A stretch of 64,000 nucleotides of DNA from Nomia melanderi (GCF_051020985.1 NW_027475146.1:682001-746000), one strand, 5' to 3'; positions 1-13,293 are shown, counted from the stretch's first letter. Made by a program: numbers and translations. Notes: generated by a model not told the origin, from the letters alone.

Positions 1-1443
1 TCTGGTGATATCTCGGGTGCTATTACAGATAGCGCAATAAATCAAAGTGCATTGTCTGTAGAAGGCCCTGGCGCATGAATCTGTGCAGCGGAAACGACCT
101 CGGACCACCAGAGGCCGAGAAAATCACCGACACATGAGGCCGGACTGTCAGGGTCAGGGAAAATCCAATATATATTTGGTGGTATCTCGGGTGCTATTAG
201 AGATAGCGCAATCAAACAACGTGCATTGTCTGCAGGAGGCCCTGGCGCATGAATCTGTGCAGCGGGAACGACGTCGGACCACCAGGGGCCGAGAAAACCA
301 CCGACACATGGGGCCGGACACTCTGGGTCACGGGAAAATCCAATATATATCTGGTGATATCTCGGGTGCAAATAGAGATAGCGCAATAAACCAAAGTGCA
401 TTGTCTGTAGGCGGCCCTGTCGCATGAATCTGTGCAGCGGGAAAGACCTCGGACCACCAGGGGCCGAGAAAACCACCGTCTCATGGGGCCGGGCACTCAG
501 GGTCAGGGAAAAATCCAATATACATCTGGTGATATCTCGGGTGCTATTACATATAGCGCAATAAGACAAAGTGAATTATCTGCAGGAGGCCCTGGCGCAT
601 GAATCTGTGCGGTGGGAACGACCTCGGACCACCAGGGGCGAGAAAACCACCGTTCCTAATGGGCCGGACACTCAGGGTCAGGGGAAAATCCAATATATAT
701 CTGGTGATATCTCGGGTGCTAATAGAGATAGCGCAATAAATCAAAGTGCGTTGTCTGTAGGAGGCCCTGGCGCATGAATCTGTGCAGCGGGAACGACCTC
801 GGACCACCAGTGGCCGAGAAAACCACCGTCTCATGGGGCCGGACACTCAGGGTCAGGGTAAAGTCCATTATATATCTGGTGATATCTCGGGTGCTATTAG
901 AGATAGCGCAATAAACCAAAGTGAAAATATCTGCAGGAGGCCCTGGCGCATGAACCTGTGCAGCGGGAACGACCTCGGACCACCAGTGGCCTAGAAAACC
1001 ACCGTCACATGGGGCCGGACACTCTGGGTCAGGGGAAAATCCAATATATATCTGGTGATATCTCGGGTGCTATTAGAGATAGCGCAATAAACCAAAGTAT
1101 ATTGTCTGTAGGAGGCCCTGTCGCATGAATCTGTGCAGCGGGAACGACCCCGGACCACCAGGGGCCGAGAAAATCACCGTCTCATGGGGCCGGACACTCA
1201 GGGTCAGGGAAAAATCCAATATACATCCGGTGTTATCTCGGGTGCTATTAGATATAGCGCAATAATACAAAGTGTATTATCTGCAGGAGGCTCTGGCGCA
1301 TGAATATGTGCAGCGGGAACGACCTCGGACCACCAGGGGCCGAGAAACCCACCGTCTCATGGGGCCGGACACTCAGGGTCAGGGAAAAATCCAATATATA
1401 TCTGGTGATATCTCTGGTGCTATTACAGATAGCGCAACAATCC

Positions 1444-1618
1444 AAAGTGATTTATCTGCAGGAGGCCCTGGCGCATGAATCAGTATAGCGGGAACGACCT
1501 CGGACCACCGGGGGCCGAGAAAAACACCGTCTCATGGGGCCGGACACCCAAGGTCATGTAAAAACCCAGGATGTATCTGATGATATCTCGGGTGCTATTA
1601 GAGGTAGCGCAATAAATC
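1444..1618 (+). repeat. Hybrid monomer, A left and B-like right
   Basis: The block starts as type A (CACCGTCTCATGGGGCCGG) and then shows CCAAGGTCATGTAAAAACCC, a B-like feature, followed by an unusual CAGGATGTATCTGATGATATC. A related arrangement (GGGTCATGTATAAATCCAGG) lies at 21529-21703. This is the reciprocal of the B-left/A-right hybrids. Confidence 0.65.
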
Positions 1619-3892
1619 ATACTGCATTGTCTGCAGGAAGCCCTGGCGCATGAATCTGTGCAGCGGGATCTACCTCGGACCACCAGGGACCGAGAAAATC
1701 ACCGACACATGAGGCCGGACTGTCAGGGTCAGGGAAAAATCCAATATATATCTGGTGATATTTCGGGTTCTCCTAGAGATAGCGCAATAGTCCAAAGTGA
1801 ATTATCTGCAAGAGGCCCTGGCGCATGAATCTGTGCAGCGGGAACGACCTCGGTCCACCAGGGGCCGAGAAATCCACCGTGTCATGGGGCCGGACACTCA
1901 GATTCAGGGAAAAATCCAATATATATCTGGTGATATCTCGGGTGCTATTACAGATAGCGCAATAAATCAAAGTGCATTGTCTGTAGGAGGCCCTGGCGCA
2001 TGAATCTGGGCAGCGGGAACGACCTCGGACCACCAGGGGCCGAGAAAACCACCGTCCCATGGGGCCGGACACTCAGGGTCAGGGAAAAATCCAATATACA
2101 TCTGGTGATATCTTGGGTGCTATTACAGATAGCGCAATAAACCAAAGTGAATTATCTGCAGGAGGCCCTGGCGCATGAATCTGTGCAGCGGGAACGACCT
2201 CGGACCACCAGGGGCCGAGAAAACCACAGTCTCATGGGGCCGGACACTCAGGGTCAGGGGAAAATCCAATATATGTCTGCTGATATCTCGGGTGCTATTT
2301 GAGATAGCGCAATAAACCAAAATGAATTATCTGCAGGAGGCCCTGGCACATGCATCCGTGCAGCGGGAACGACCTCGGACCACCAGGGGGCCGAGAAAAG
2401 CACAGTCTCATGGGGCCGGACACTCAGGGTCAGGGAAAAATCCAATATATATCTGGTGATATCTCGGGTTCTCCTAGAGATAGCGCAATAGTCCCAAGTG
2501 AATTATCTGCAGGAGGCCCTGGCGCATGAATCTGTGCAGCGGGAACGACCTCGGACCACCAGGGGCCGAGAAAACCACCGTCTCATGGGGCCGGACACTC
2601 AGGGTCAGAGGAAAATACAATATATATCTGGTGATATCTCGGGTGCTATTAGAGATAGCGCAATAAACCTAAGTGATTTATCTGCAGGAGGACCTGGCGC
2701 ATGCATCCCTGCAGCGGGAACGACCTCGGACCACCAGGGTCTGAGAAAACCACCGACACATGGGGCCGGACACTCAGGGTCAGGGAAAAATCCAGTATAT
2801 ATCTAGTGATATCTCGGGTGCTATTACAGATAGCGCAATAAATCAAAGTGCATTGTCCGTAGGAGGCCCTTTCGCATGAATCTGTGCAGTAGGAACGACA
2901 TCGGAGCCCCAGGGGCCGAGAAAATTACTGATTTTCGGTATCCGTCACGCAATGTCATGTAAAAATACAATATATATCTGGTGATATCGCGGGTTCTATT
3001 ACAGATAGCGCGATAAATCAAAGTGCATTGTCCGCAGGAAGCCCTGGCGCATGAATGCGTGCAGCGGGAACGACCTCGGACCACCAGGGGCCGAGAAAAC
3101 CACCGTCTCATGGGGCCGGACACTCAGGGTCAGGAAAAATCAAATATATATCTAGTGATATTTCGGGTGCTATTAGAGATAGTGCAATAAACCAAAGTGA
3201 TTTATCTGCAGCAGGCCCTGGCGCATGAATCTGTGCAGCGGGAACGACCTCGGACCACCAGGGGCCGAGAAAACCACCGTCACATGGGGCCGGACACTCA
3301 GGGTCAGGGGAAAATACAATATATATCTGGTGATATCTCGGGTGCTATTACAGATAGCGCAAAAAATCAAAGTACTTTGTCCGTAGGAGGCCCCTGCGCG
3401 TGAATCTGTGCAGCAGGAACGACATCGGACCACCAGGGGCCGAGAAAATTACAGATATTCGGTGTCCGTCACCAAAATTCATGTAAAAATCCAGCATATA
3501 TATGGTGCTTTCTCGGGTGCTACTACAGATAGCGCCATAAATCAAAGTGCATTGTCTGTCGGAGGCCCTGGCGCATGAATCTGGGCAGCGGGAACGACCT
3601 CGGACCACCAGGGGCCGAGAAAACCACCGTCCCATGGGGCCGGACACTCAGGGTCAGGGAAAAATCCAATATATATCTGGTGATATCTCGGGTGCTATTA
3701 GAGATAGCACAAAAAACAAATTGAATTATCTGCAGGAGGCCCTGGCGCATGAATCTGTGCAGCGGGAACGACCTCGGACCACCAGGGGCCGAGAAAACCA
3801 CCGTCTCATGGGGCTGGATAGTCAGGGTCAGGGAAAAATCCATTATATATCTGGTGATATCTCGGGTGCCATTAGAGATAGAGCGATAAATC

Positions 3893-4068
3893 AAAGTGCA
3901 TTGTCTGCGGGGGGCCCTGTCGCATGAATCTGTTGCAGCCGCAACGACCTCGGACCACCAGGGCCCAAGAAAATTACAGATATTCGGAATCCGTAACCCA
4001 AGTTCATGTAAAAATCCAGCATACATTTGGTGATATCTCGGGTGCTGTTACAGATAGCGCAATAAACC
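3893..4068 (+). repeat. Hybrid monomer, B left and A right
   Basis: The block begins TTACAGATATTCGGAATCC with B-like GTTCATGTAAAAATCCAGC and then reverts to A-like GGTGATATCTCGGGTGC. An extra base in CTGTTGCAGCC makes this copy 176 bp. The CTGTTGCAGCCGCAACGACC left part also occurs near 4453, attached to a normal A block, so the left and right halves assort independently. Confidence 0.75.
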
Positions 4069-7048
4069 AAAGTGCATTGTCTGTAGGAGGCCCTGGCGCA
4101 TGCATCTGTGCAGCGGGAACGACCTCGGACCACAAGGGGCCGAGAATACCACCGTCTCATGGGGCCGGACACTCAGGGTCAGGGGAAAATCCAATACATA
4201 TCTGGTGATATCTCGGGTGCTATTAGAGATAGCGCAATAAATCAAAGTGCATTGTCTGTAGGAGGCCCTGGCGCATGATTCTGGGGTGCGAGAACGACCT
4301 CGGACCACCAGGGGGCCGAGAAAACCACCGTCTCATGGGGCCGGACATTCAGGGACAGGGAATATCCAATATATATCTGGTGATATCTCGGGTGCCATTA
4401 GAGATAGCGCGATAAATCAAAGTGCATTGTCTGCGGGGGGCCCTGTCGCATGAATCTGTTGCAGCCGCAACGACCTCGGACCACCAGGGGCCGAGAAAAC
4501 CACAGTCTCATGGGGCCGGACACTCAGGGTCAGGGGAAAATCCAATATATGTCTGCTGATATCTCGGGTGCTATTTGAGATAGCGCAATAAACCAAAGTG
4601 AATTATCTGCAGGAGGCCCTGGCGCATGCATCCGTGCAGCGGGAACGACCTCGGACCACCAGGGGGCCGAGAAAAGCACAGTCTCATGGGGCCGGACACT
4701 CAGGGTCAGGGAAAAATCCAATATATATCTGGTGATATCTCGGGTTCTCCTAGAGATAGCGCAATAGTCCAAAGTGAATTATCTGCAGGAGGCCCTGGCG
4801 CATGAATCTGTGCAGCGGGAACGACCTCGGACCACCAGGGGCCGAGAAATCCACCGTGTCATGGGGCCGGACACTCAGATTCAGGGAAAAATCCAATATA
4901 TATCTGGTGATATCTCGGGTGCTATTACAGATAGCGCAATAAATCAAAGTGAATTGTCTGTAGGAGGCCCTGGCGTATGAATCTGGGCAGCGGGAACGAC
5001 CTCGGACCACCAGGGGCCGAGAAAACCACCGTCCCATGGGGCCGGACACTCAGAGTCAGGGAAAAATCCAATATACATCTGGTGATATCTTGGGTGCTAT
5101 TACAGATAGCGCAATAAACGAAAGTGAATTATCTGCAGGAGGCCCTGCCGCATGAATATGGCCAGCGGGATCGACCTCGGACCACCAGGGGCCGAGAAAA
5201 CCACCGTCTCATGGGGCCGGACACTCAGGGTCAGCGGAAAATCCAATATATATCTGGTGATATCTCGGGTGCTATTACAAATAGCGCAATAAATCAAATT
5301 GCATTGTCTGTAGGAGGCCCTGGCGCATGAATCTGGCCAGCAGGAACGACCTCGGACCACCAGGAGCCGAGAAAACCACCGTCTCATGGGGCCGGACACT
5401 CAGTGTCAGCGGAAAATCCAATATATATCTGGTGATATCTCGAGTGCTATTAGAGATAGCGCAATGAACCAAAGTGAATTATCTGCAGGAGGCCCTGGCG
5501 CATGAATCTGTGTAGCGGGAACGACCTCGAACCAGCAGGAGCCGAGAAAACCACCGTCTCATGGGGCCGGACTCTCAGGGTCAGGAAAAATCAAATATAT
5601 ATCTGGTGATATTTCGGGTGCTATTAAAGATAACGCGTTAAATCAAAGTGCATTGTCTGTAGGAGGCCCTGGCGCATGCATCTGTGCAGCGGGAACGACC
5701 TCGGACCACCAGGGGCCGAGAAAACCACCGTCTCATGGGGCCGGACACTCAGGGTCAGCGGAAAATCCAATATATATCTGGTGATATCTCGGGTGCTATT
5801 ACAAATAGCGCAATAAATCAAAGTGCATTGTCTGTAGAAGGCCCTGGCGCATGAATCTGTGCAGCGGGAACGACCTCGGACCACCAGGGGCCGAGAAAAT
5901 CACCGTCTCATGGGGCCGGACACTCAGGGTCAGGGAAAAATCCAATATATATCTGCTTATATCTAGGGTGCGATTAGAGATAGCGCAATAAACCAAAGTG
6001 AATTATCTGCTGGAGGCCCTGGCGCATGAATCTGTGCAGCGGGAACGACCTCGGACCACGAGGGGCCGAGAAAACCACCTTCTCATGGGGCCGGACACTC
6101 AGGGTCATGGAAAAATCCAATATATATCTGGCGATATCTCGGGTGCTATTACAGATAGCGCAATAAATCAAAGTGCATTATCTGCAGGAGGCCCTGGCGC
6201 ATGAATCTGTCCAGCGGGAACGACCTCGGACCACCAGGGGCCGAGAAAACCACAGTCCAATGGGGCCGGACACTCAGGGTCTGGGAAATATCCAATATAT
6301 ATCTGGTGATATCTCGGGTGCTATTAGAGATAGCGCAATAAACCAAAGTGAATTATCTGCAGGACGCCCTGGCGCATGAATCTATGCAGCGGGAACGACC
6401 TCGGACCACCAGGGGCCGAGAAAACCACCGTCTCATGGGGACGGACACTCAGGGTCAGGGAAAAATCCAATATATATCTGGTGCTATCTCGGGTGCTATT
6501 ACAGATACCGCAATAAATCAAAGTGCATTGTCTGTAGGAGGCCCTGGCGCATGAATCTGGCCAGCGGGAACGACCTCGGACCCCCAGGGGCCGAGAAAAC
6601 CACCGTCTCATGGGGCCGGGCACTCAGGGTCAGCGGAACATCCAATATTTATCTGGTGATATCTCGGGTGCTATTAGAGATGGCGCAATAAATAAAAGTG
6701 CATTGTCCGTAGGAGGCCCTTGCGCATGAATCTGAGCAGAGGCAACGACCTCGGACCACCAGGGGCCGAGAAAACCACCGTCACATGGGGCCGGACACTC
6801 AGGGTCAGAGAAAAATCCAATATATATCTGGTGATATCTCGGGAGCTATTAGAGATAGCGCAATAAATCAAAGTGCATTGTCCGTAGGAGGCCCTTGCGC
6901 ATGAATCTGTGCAGTAGGAACGACATCGGACCCCCAGGGGCCGAGAAAATTACTGATTTTCGGTATCCGTCACGCAATGTCATGTAAAAATCCAGCATAT
7001 ATCTGGTGATATCTCGGGTGCTATTACAGATAGCGCAATAAATCAAAG

Positions 7049-7600
7049 TGCATTGTCTGTAGGAGGCCCTGGCGCATGCATCTGGGCAGCGGGAACGACC
7101 TCGGACCACCAGGGGCCGAGAAAACCACCGTCACATGGGGCCGGACACTCAGGGTCAGGGAAAAATCAAATATACATCTGTTGATATCTCGGGTGCTATT
7201 ACAGATAGCGCAAAAAATCAAAGTACTTTGTCCGTAGGAGGCCCCTGCGCGTGAATCTGTGCAGCAGGAACGACATCGGACCACCAGGGGCCGAGAAAAT
7301 TACAGATATTCGGTGTCCGTCACCAAAATTCTTGTAAAAATCCAGCATATATATGGTGCTTTCTCGGGTGCTACTACAGATAGCGCCATAAATCAAAGTG
7401 CATTGTCTGTCGGAGGCCCTGGCGCATGAATCTGGGCAGCGGGAACGACCTCGGACAACCAGGGGCCGAGAAAACCACCGTCTCATGGGGCCGGACACTC
7501 AAGGTCAGGGGAAAATCCAATATATATCTGGTGATATCTCGGGTGCTATTAGAGATAGCGCAATAAACCAAAGTAATTTATCTGCAGCAGGCCCTGGCGC
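7049..7600 (+). repeat. 3-monomer module, copy 1 (7-monomer spacing)
   Basis: Marked by GCAAAAAATCAAAGTACTTT, GGCCCCTGCGCGTGAATC and a B block reading TTCGGTGTCCGTCACCAAAA. It recurs at about 8273-8824 (offset 1224, seven monomers less 1 bp) and 11243-11794 (offset a further 2970). A shorter relic lies at about 3334-3610. Confidence 0.85.
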
Positions 7601-9143
7601 ATGAATCTGTGCAGCGGGAACAACCTCGGATCACCAGGGGCCGAGAAAACCACAGTCTCATGGGGCCGGACACTCTGGGTCAGGGGAAAATCCGATATAT
7701 ATCTGGTGATATCTCGATTGCTATTAGAGGTAGCGCAATAAACCAAAGTGAATTATCTGCAGGAGGCTCTGGCGCATGAATCTGGGCAGCGGGAACTACC
7801 TCGGACCACCAGGGGCCGAGAAAGCCACCGTCACATGGGGCCGGACACTCAGGGTCAGGGAAAAATCCAATATATATCTGGTGATATCTCGGGTGCTATT
7901 ACAGATAGCGCAATAAATCAAAGTGCATTGTCTGTAGGAGGCCCTGGCGCATGAATCTGGCCAGCTGGAACGACCTCGGACCACCAGGGGCAGAGAAAAT
8001 TACAGATTTTCGGTATCCGTCACCCAATGTCATGTAAAAATCCAATATATATCTGGCGATATCTCGGGTTCTATTACAGATAGCGCGATAAATCAAAGTG
8101 CATTTTCCGCAGGAAGCCCTGGCGCATGAATGCGTGCGGCGGGAACGACCTCGGACCAACAGGGGCCGAGAAAACCACCGTCTCATGGGGCCGGACACTC
8201 AGGGCCAAGAAAAATCAAATATATATCTGGTGATATTTCGTGTGCTATTAAAGATAGCGCGATAAATCAGAGTGCATTGTCTGTAGGAGGCCCTGGCGCA
8301 TGCATCTGGGCAGCGGGAACGACCTCGGACCACCAGGGGCCGAGAAAACCACCGTCACATGGGGCCGGACACTCAGGGTCAGGGAAAAATCAAATATACA
8401 TCTGTTGATATCTCGGGTGCTATTACAGATAGCGCAAAAAATCAAAGTACTTTGTCCGTAGGAGGCCCCTGCGCGTGAATCTGTGCAGCAGGAACGACAT
8501 CGGACCACCAGGGGCCGAGAAAATTACAGATTTTCGGTGTCCGTCACCAAAATTCATGTAAAAATCCAGCATATATATGGTGCTTTCTCGGGTGCTACTA
8601 CAGATAGCGCCATAAATCAAAGTTCATTGTCTGTCGGAGGCCCTGGCGCATGAATCTGGGCAGCGGGAACGACCTCGGACCACCAGGGGCCGAGAAAACC
8701 ACCGTCTCATGGGGCCGGACACTCAGGGTCAGGGGAAAATCCAATATATATCTGGTGATATCTCGGGTGCTATTAGAGATAGCGCAATAAACCAAAGTAA
8801 TTTATCTGCAGGAGGCCCTGGCGCATGAATCTGTGCAGCGGGAACTACCTCGGACCACCAGGGGCCGAGAAAACCACTGTCTCACGGGGCCGGACACTCA
8901 GGGTCAGGGGAAAATCCAATATATATCTGGTGATATATCGGGTGCTATTAGCGATAGCGCGATAAATCAAAGTGCATTGTCTGCAGGAGGCCCAGGCGCA
9001 TGAATCTGTGAAGCAGGAACAACCTCGGTCCTCCAGGGGCCGAGAAACTTACAGATTTTCGGTGTCCGTCACCCACAGTCATGTAAAAATCCAGTATATA
9101 TATTGTGCTTTCTCGGGTGCTATTACAGATAGCGCAATAAATC

Positions 9144-9312
9144 AAAGTGCATTGTCTGTAGGAGGCCCTGGTGCATGAATCTGAGCAGCGACCTCGGACC
9201 ACCAGGTGCCGAGAAAACCACCGTCTCATGGGGCCGGACACTCAGGGTCAGGGAAAAATCCAATATATATCTGGTGATATCTCGGGTGCTGTTACAGATA
9301 GCGCAATAAACC
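9144..9312 (+). repeat. 169-bp monomer variant (6-bp deletion), reference copy
   Basis: The consensus GCAGCGGGAACGACCTCGG reads GCAGCGACCTCGG here, which removes 6 bp just before dyad 1. The lost segment is bounded by CG dinucleotides, which fits slippage. The same deletion occurs seven times, with junctions near 9190, 12160, 15481, 16175, 16869, 18262 and 20880. All lie in the 9-21 kb zone, pointing to a single origin followed by local spread. Confidence 0.9.
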
Positions 9313-9837
9313 AAAGTGCATTGTTTATAGGAGGCCCTGGCGCATGAATATGTGCAGCGGGAACGACCTAGGACCACCATGTGCCGAGGAAACCACCAAC
9401 ACATGGGTCCGGACACTCAGGGTCAGGGAAAAATCGAATATATATCTGGTGATATCTCGGGTGCTACTATAGATATCGCAATAAACCAAAGTGATTTATC
9501 TGCAGGAGGCCCTGGCGCATGAGTCTGTGCAGCTCGTACGACCCCGGACCAGCAGGGTCCGAGACAACCACCGTCTCATGCGGCCGGACACTCAGGGTCA
9601 GGGGAAAATCCAATATATATCTGGTGATATCTCGAGTGCCATTAGAGATAGCGCAATAAACCAATGTGAATTATCTGCAGGAGGCCCGGGCGCATGAATG
9701 TGTGCAGCGGGAACGACCTCGGATCACCAGGGGCCGAGAAAACCACAGTCTCATGGGGCCGGACACTCAGGGTCACGGAAAAATCCAATATATATCTGGT
9801 GATATCTCGGGTGCTATTACAGATAGCGCAATAAACC

Positions 9838-10012
9838 AAAGTGAATTATCTGCAGGAGGCCCTGCCGCTTGAATCTGTGCAGCGGGAACGACCTCGGACC
9901 ACCAGGGGCCGAGAAAATTACAGATATTCGGAATCCGTCACTCAGGGTCAGGGAAAAATCAAATATTTATCTGGTGATATCTCGGGTGCTATTACAGATA
10001 GCGCAATAAACC
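9838..10012 (+). repeat. Hybrid B/A monomer (recombinant within the variable block)
   Basis: The left part of the variable block is type B (TTACAGATATTCGGAATCC). From about GTCAC onward it is type A (TCAGGGTCAGGGAAAAATC, then CTGGTGATATC). The same recombinant recurs inside the duplicated blocks near 12808-12982 and 14734-14908, so it was formed before those duplications. Confidence 0.85.
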
Positions 10013-10323
10013 AAAGTGCATTGTCCGTAGGAGGCCCTGGCGCATGAATGTGTGCAGCGGGAACGACCTCGGACCACCAGGGGCCGAGACAACCACCGAC
10101 ACATGGGGCCGGACACTCAGGGTCCGGGGAAAAATACAATATATATCTGGTGATATCTCGGGTGCTATTACAGATAGCGCAATAAATCAAAGTTCATTGT
10201 CTGTAGGAGGCCCTGGCGCATGAATCTGTGCAGCGGGAACGACCTCGGACCACCAGGGGCCGAGAAAACGACCGCCTAACGGGACCGGACACTCAGGGTC
10301 AGGGGAAAATCCAATATATATCT

Positions 10324-10794
10324 GGTGATATCTCGGGTGCTATTACAGATAGCGCAATAAACCAAAGTGAATTATCTGCAGGAGGCCCTGGCGCATGAGT
10401 CTGTGCAGCGGGAACGACCTCGGACCACCAGGGGCCGAGAAAACCACCGTCTCATGGGTCCGGACACTCAGGGGTCAGGGGAAAATCCAATATATATCTG
10501 GTGATATCACGGGTGCTATTAGAGATAGCGCAATAAACCAAAGTGAATTATCTGCAGGAGGCCCTGGCGCATGAATCTGTGCAGCGGGAACGAACTCGGA
10601 CAACCAGGGGCCGAGAAAACCACCGTCTCATAGGGCCGGACACTCAGGGTCAGGGGAAAATCCAATATATATCTGGTGATATCTCGGGTGCTATTAGAGA
10701 TAGCGCGTTAAATCAAAGTGAATTATCTGCAGGAGACCCTGGCGCATGCATCTGTGCAGCGGGAACGACCTCGGTCCACCAGGGGCCGAGAAAA
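10324..10794 (+). repeat. Spacer monomers between the two 2.5-kb copies
   Basis: About 2.7 ordinary type-A monomers that are not part of either copy. They include one GGGGTCAGGGG with an extra G near 10470. Nothing but satellite is present. Confidence 0.8.
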
Positions 10795-13293
10795 CCACCG
10801 TCACATGGGGCCGGACACTCAGGGTCAGGGAAAAATCCAATATATATCTGGTGATATCTCGGGTGCTATTACAGATAGCGCAATAAATCAAAGTGCATTG
10901 TCTGTAGGAGGCCCTGGCGCATGAATCTGGCCAGCTGGAACGACCTCGGACCACCAGGGGCAGAGAAAATTACAGATTTTCGGTATCCGTCACCCAATGT
11001 CATGTAAAAATCCAATATATATCTGGCGGGATCTCGGGTTCTATTACAGATAGCGCGATAAATCAAAGTGCATTTTCCGCAGGAAGCCCTGGCGCATGAA
11101 TGCGTGCGGCGGGAACGACCTCGGACCAACAGGGGCCGAGAAAACCACCGTCTCATGGGGCCGGACACTCAGGGCCAAGAAAAATCAAATATATATCTGG
11201 TGATATTTCGGGTGCTATTAAAGATAGCGCGATAAATCAAAGTGCATTCACTGTAGGAGGCCCTGGCGCATGCATCTGGGCAGCGGGAACGACCTCGGAC
11301 CACCAGGGGCCGAGAAAACCACCGTCACATGGGGCCGGACACTCAGGGTCAGGGAAAAATCAAATATACATCTGTTGATATCTCGGGTGCTATTACAGAT
11401 AGCGCAAAAAATCAAAGTACTTTGTCCGTAGGAGGCCCCTGCGCGTGAATCTGTGCAGCAGGAACGACATCGGACCACCAGGGGCCGAGAAAATTACAGA
11501 TTTTCGGTGTCCGTCACCAAAATTCATGTAAAAATCCAGCATATATATGGTGCTTTCTCGGGTGCTACTACAGATAGCGCCATAAATCAAAGTGCATTGT
11601 CTGTCGGAGGCCCTGGCGCATGAATCTGGGCAGCGGGAACGACCTCGGACCACCAGGGGCCGAGAAAACCACCGTCTCATGGGGCCGGACACTCAGGGTC
11701 AGGGGAAAATCCAATATATATCTGGTGATATCTCGGGTGCTATTAGAGATAGCGCAATAAACCAAAGTAATTTATCTGCAGGAGGCCCTGGCGCATGAAT
11801 CTGTGCAGCGGGAACGACCTCGGACCACCAGGGGCCGAGAAAACCACCGTCTCACGGGGCCGGACACTCAGGGTCAGGGGAAAATCCAATATATATCTGG
11901 TGATATATCGGGTGCTATTAGCGATAGCGCGATAAATCAAAGTGCATTGTCTGCAGGAGGCCCAGGCGCATGAATCTGTGAAGCAGGAACAACCTCGGTC
12001 CTCCAGGGGCCGAGAAACTTACAGATTTTCGGTGTCCGTCACCCACAGTCATGTAAAAATCCAGTATATATATTGTGCTTTCTCGGGTGCTATTACAGAT
12101 AGCGCAATAAATCAAAGTGCATTGTCTGTAGGAGGCCCTGGTGCATGAATCTGAGCAGCGACCTCGGACCACCAGGTGCCGAGAAAACCACCGTCTCATG
12201 GGGCCGGACACTCAGGGTCAGGGAAAAATCCAATATATATCTGGTGATATCTCGGGTGCTGTTACAGATAGCGCAATAAACCAAAGTGCATTGTTTATAG
12301 GAGGCCCTGGCGCATGAATATGTGCAGCGGGAACGACCTAGGACCACCATGTGCCGAGGAAACCACCAACACATGGGGCCGGACACTCAGGGTCAGGGAA
12401 AAATCGAATATATATCTGGTGATATCTCGGGTGCTACTATAGATATCGCAATAAACCAAAGTGATTTATCTGCAGGAGGCCCTGGCGCATGAGTCTGTGC
12501 AGCTCGTACGACCCCGGACCAGCAGGGTCCGAGACAACCACCGTCTCATGCGGCCGGACACTCAGGGTCAGGGGAAAATCCAATATATATCTGGTGATAT
12601 CTCGAGTGCCATTAGAGATAGCGCAATAAACCAATGTGAATTATCTGCAGGAGGCCCGGGCGCATGAATGTGTGCAGCGGGAACGACCTCGGATCACCAG
12701 GGGCCGTGAAAACCACAGTCTCATGGGGCCGGACACTCAGGGTCACGGAAAAATCCAATATATATCTGGTGATATCTCGGGTGCTATTACAGATAGCGCA
12801 ATAAACCAAAGTGAATTATCTGCAGGAGGCCCTGCCGCTTGAATCTGTGCAGCGGGAACGACCTCGGACCACCAGGGGCCGAGAAAATTACAGATATTCG
12901 GAATCCGTCACTCAGGGTCAGGGAAAAATCAAATATTTATCTGGTGATATCTCGGGTGCTATTACAGATAGCGCAATAAACCAAAGTGCATTGTCCGTAG
13001 GAGGCCCTGGCGCATGAATGTGTGCAGCGGGAACGACCTCGGACCACCAGGGGCCGAGACAACCACCGACACATGGGGCCGGACACTCAGGGTCCGGGGA
13101 AAAATACAATATATATCTGGTGATATCTCGGGTGCTATTACAGATAGCGCAATAATTCAAAGTTCATTGTCTGTAGGAGGCCCTGGCGCATGAATCTGTG
13201 CAGCGGGAACGACCTCGGACCACCAGGGGCCGAGAAAACGACCGCCTAACGGGACCGGACACTCAGGGTCAGGGGAAAATCCAATATATATCT
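10795..13293 (+). repeat. 2.5-kb segmental duplication, copy 2
   Basis: The second copy of 7825-10323. Its right end is clear. Both copies share AAAACGACCGCCTAACGGG at 10265 and 13235, then diverge at TCTGGTGAT versus TCTGATGAT. Copy 2 then enters a different monomer series (CAAAGTACATTGTCTGAAGG). Small differences include CTGGCGGGATC near 11035, AGTGCATTCACTG near 11245 and GGGCCGTGAA near 12706. Confidence 0.93.

Larger units (their letters stand above)
1..7824 (+). repeat. Satellite zone 1: mixed monomers with short dispersed copies
   Basis: About 45 monomers with no long tandem HOR. Short segments recur at different offsets. About 1764-2110 matches 4741-5090 (GGGTTCTCCTAGAGATAGCG, then AGAAATCCACCGTGTCATGG). 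About 2217-2490 matches 4497-4765 (ATGTCTGCTGATATC, then a 6-G variant of CCAGGGGCCGAG). About 3334-3610 matches 7185-7461 (AAAAAATCAAAGTACTTTG). About 2940-3160 resembles 8015-8235. The first two pairs are joined in reversed order in the two places, so short multi-monomer pieces have been reshuffled. Confidence 0.85.
7825..10323 (+). repeat. 2.5-kb segmental duplication, copy 1
   Basis: From about 7825 to 10323 the order of variant monomers is the same as at 10795-13293, offset exactly 2970 bp. By eye I counted only about a dozen substitutions and no indel, so identity is above 99%. Markers in order: a B monomer with CACCCAATGTCATG; AGGGCCAAGAAAAATC; GTACTTTGTCCG; a B' monomer with GTATATATATTGTGC; the 169-bp monomer; the CTACTATAGATATCGC monomer; CCGGACCAGCAGGGTCCGAG; GGCCCGGGCGCATGAATG; the B/A hybrid; and AAAACGACCGCCTAACGGG. 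Confidence 0.93.

Noticed and set aside
20..130. AGGAGG followed by ATG (AGGAGGCCCTGGCGCATGA), looking like a bacterial ribosome site and start codon
   Set aside because: It is simply cols 18-35 of the monomer, repeated in almost every copy. The resulting frame is short and stops in the same monomer or the next. The array is not bacterial in character.
42..569. Long reading frames on the minus strand (up to 175 codons) and about 65-126 codons on both strands throughout
   Set aside because: Each is a translation of the satellite monomer. Because 175 is not a multiple of three, a frame ends after about one monomer unless an indel shifts it, which explains the few longer ones. The same peptide recurs hundreds of times with substitutions and frameshifts, and nothing suggests coding selection.
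2380..2400. Possible transposon insertion at phase shifts (2380, 9190, 17890, 18540, 31408)
   Set aside because: All phase shifts are 1-7 bp. Each is explained by a single-base indel, the 6-bp deletion or a 5-bp deletion. There are no target-site duplications or foreign sequence.
2926..2990. Possible CENP-B box in the TTCGG part of B monomers
   Set aside because: The B block has TTCGGTATCCGT, which lacks the A and CGGG positions of the nTTCGnnnnAnnCGGGn core. No match was found on either strand in the monomers I checked.
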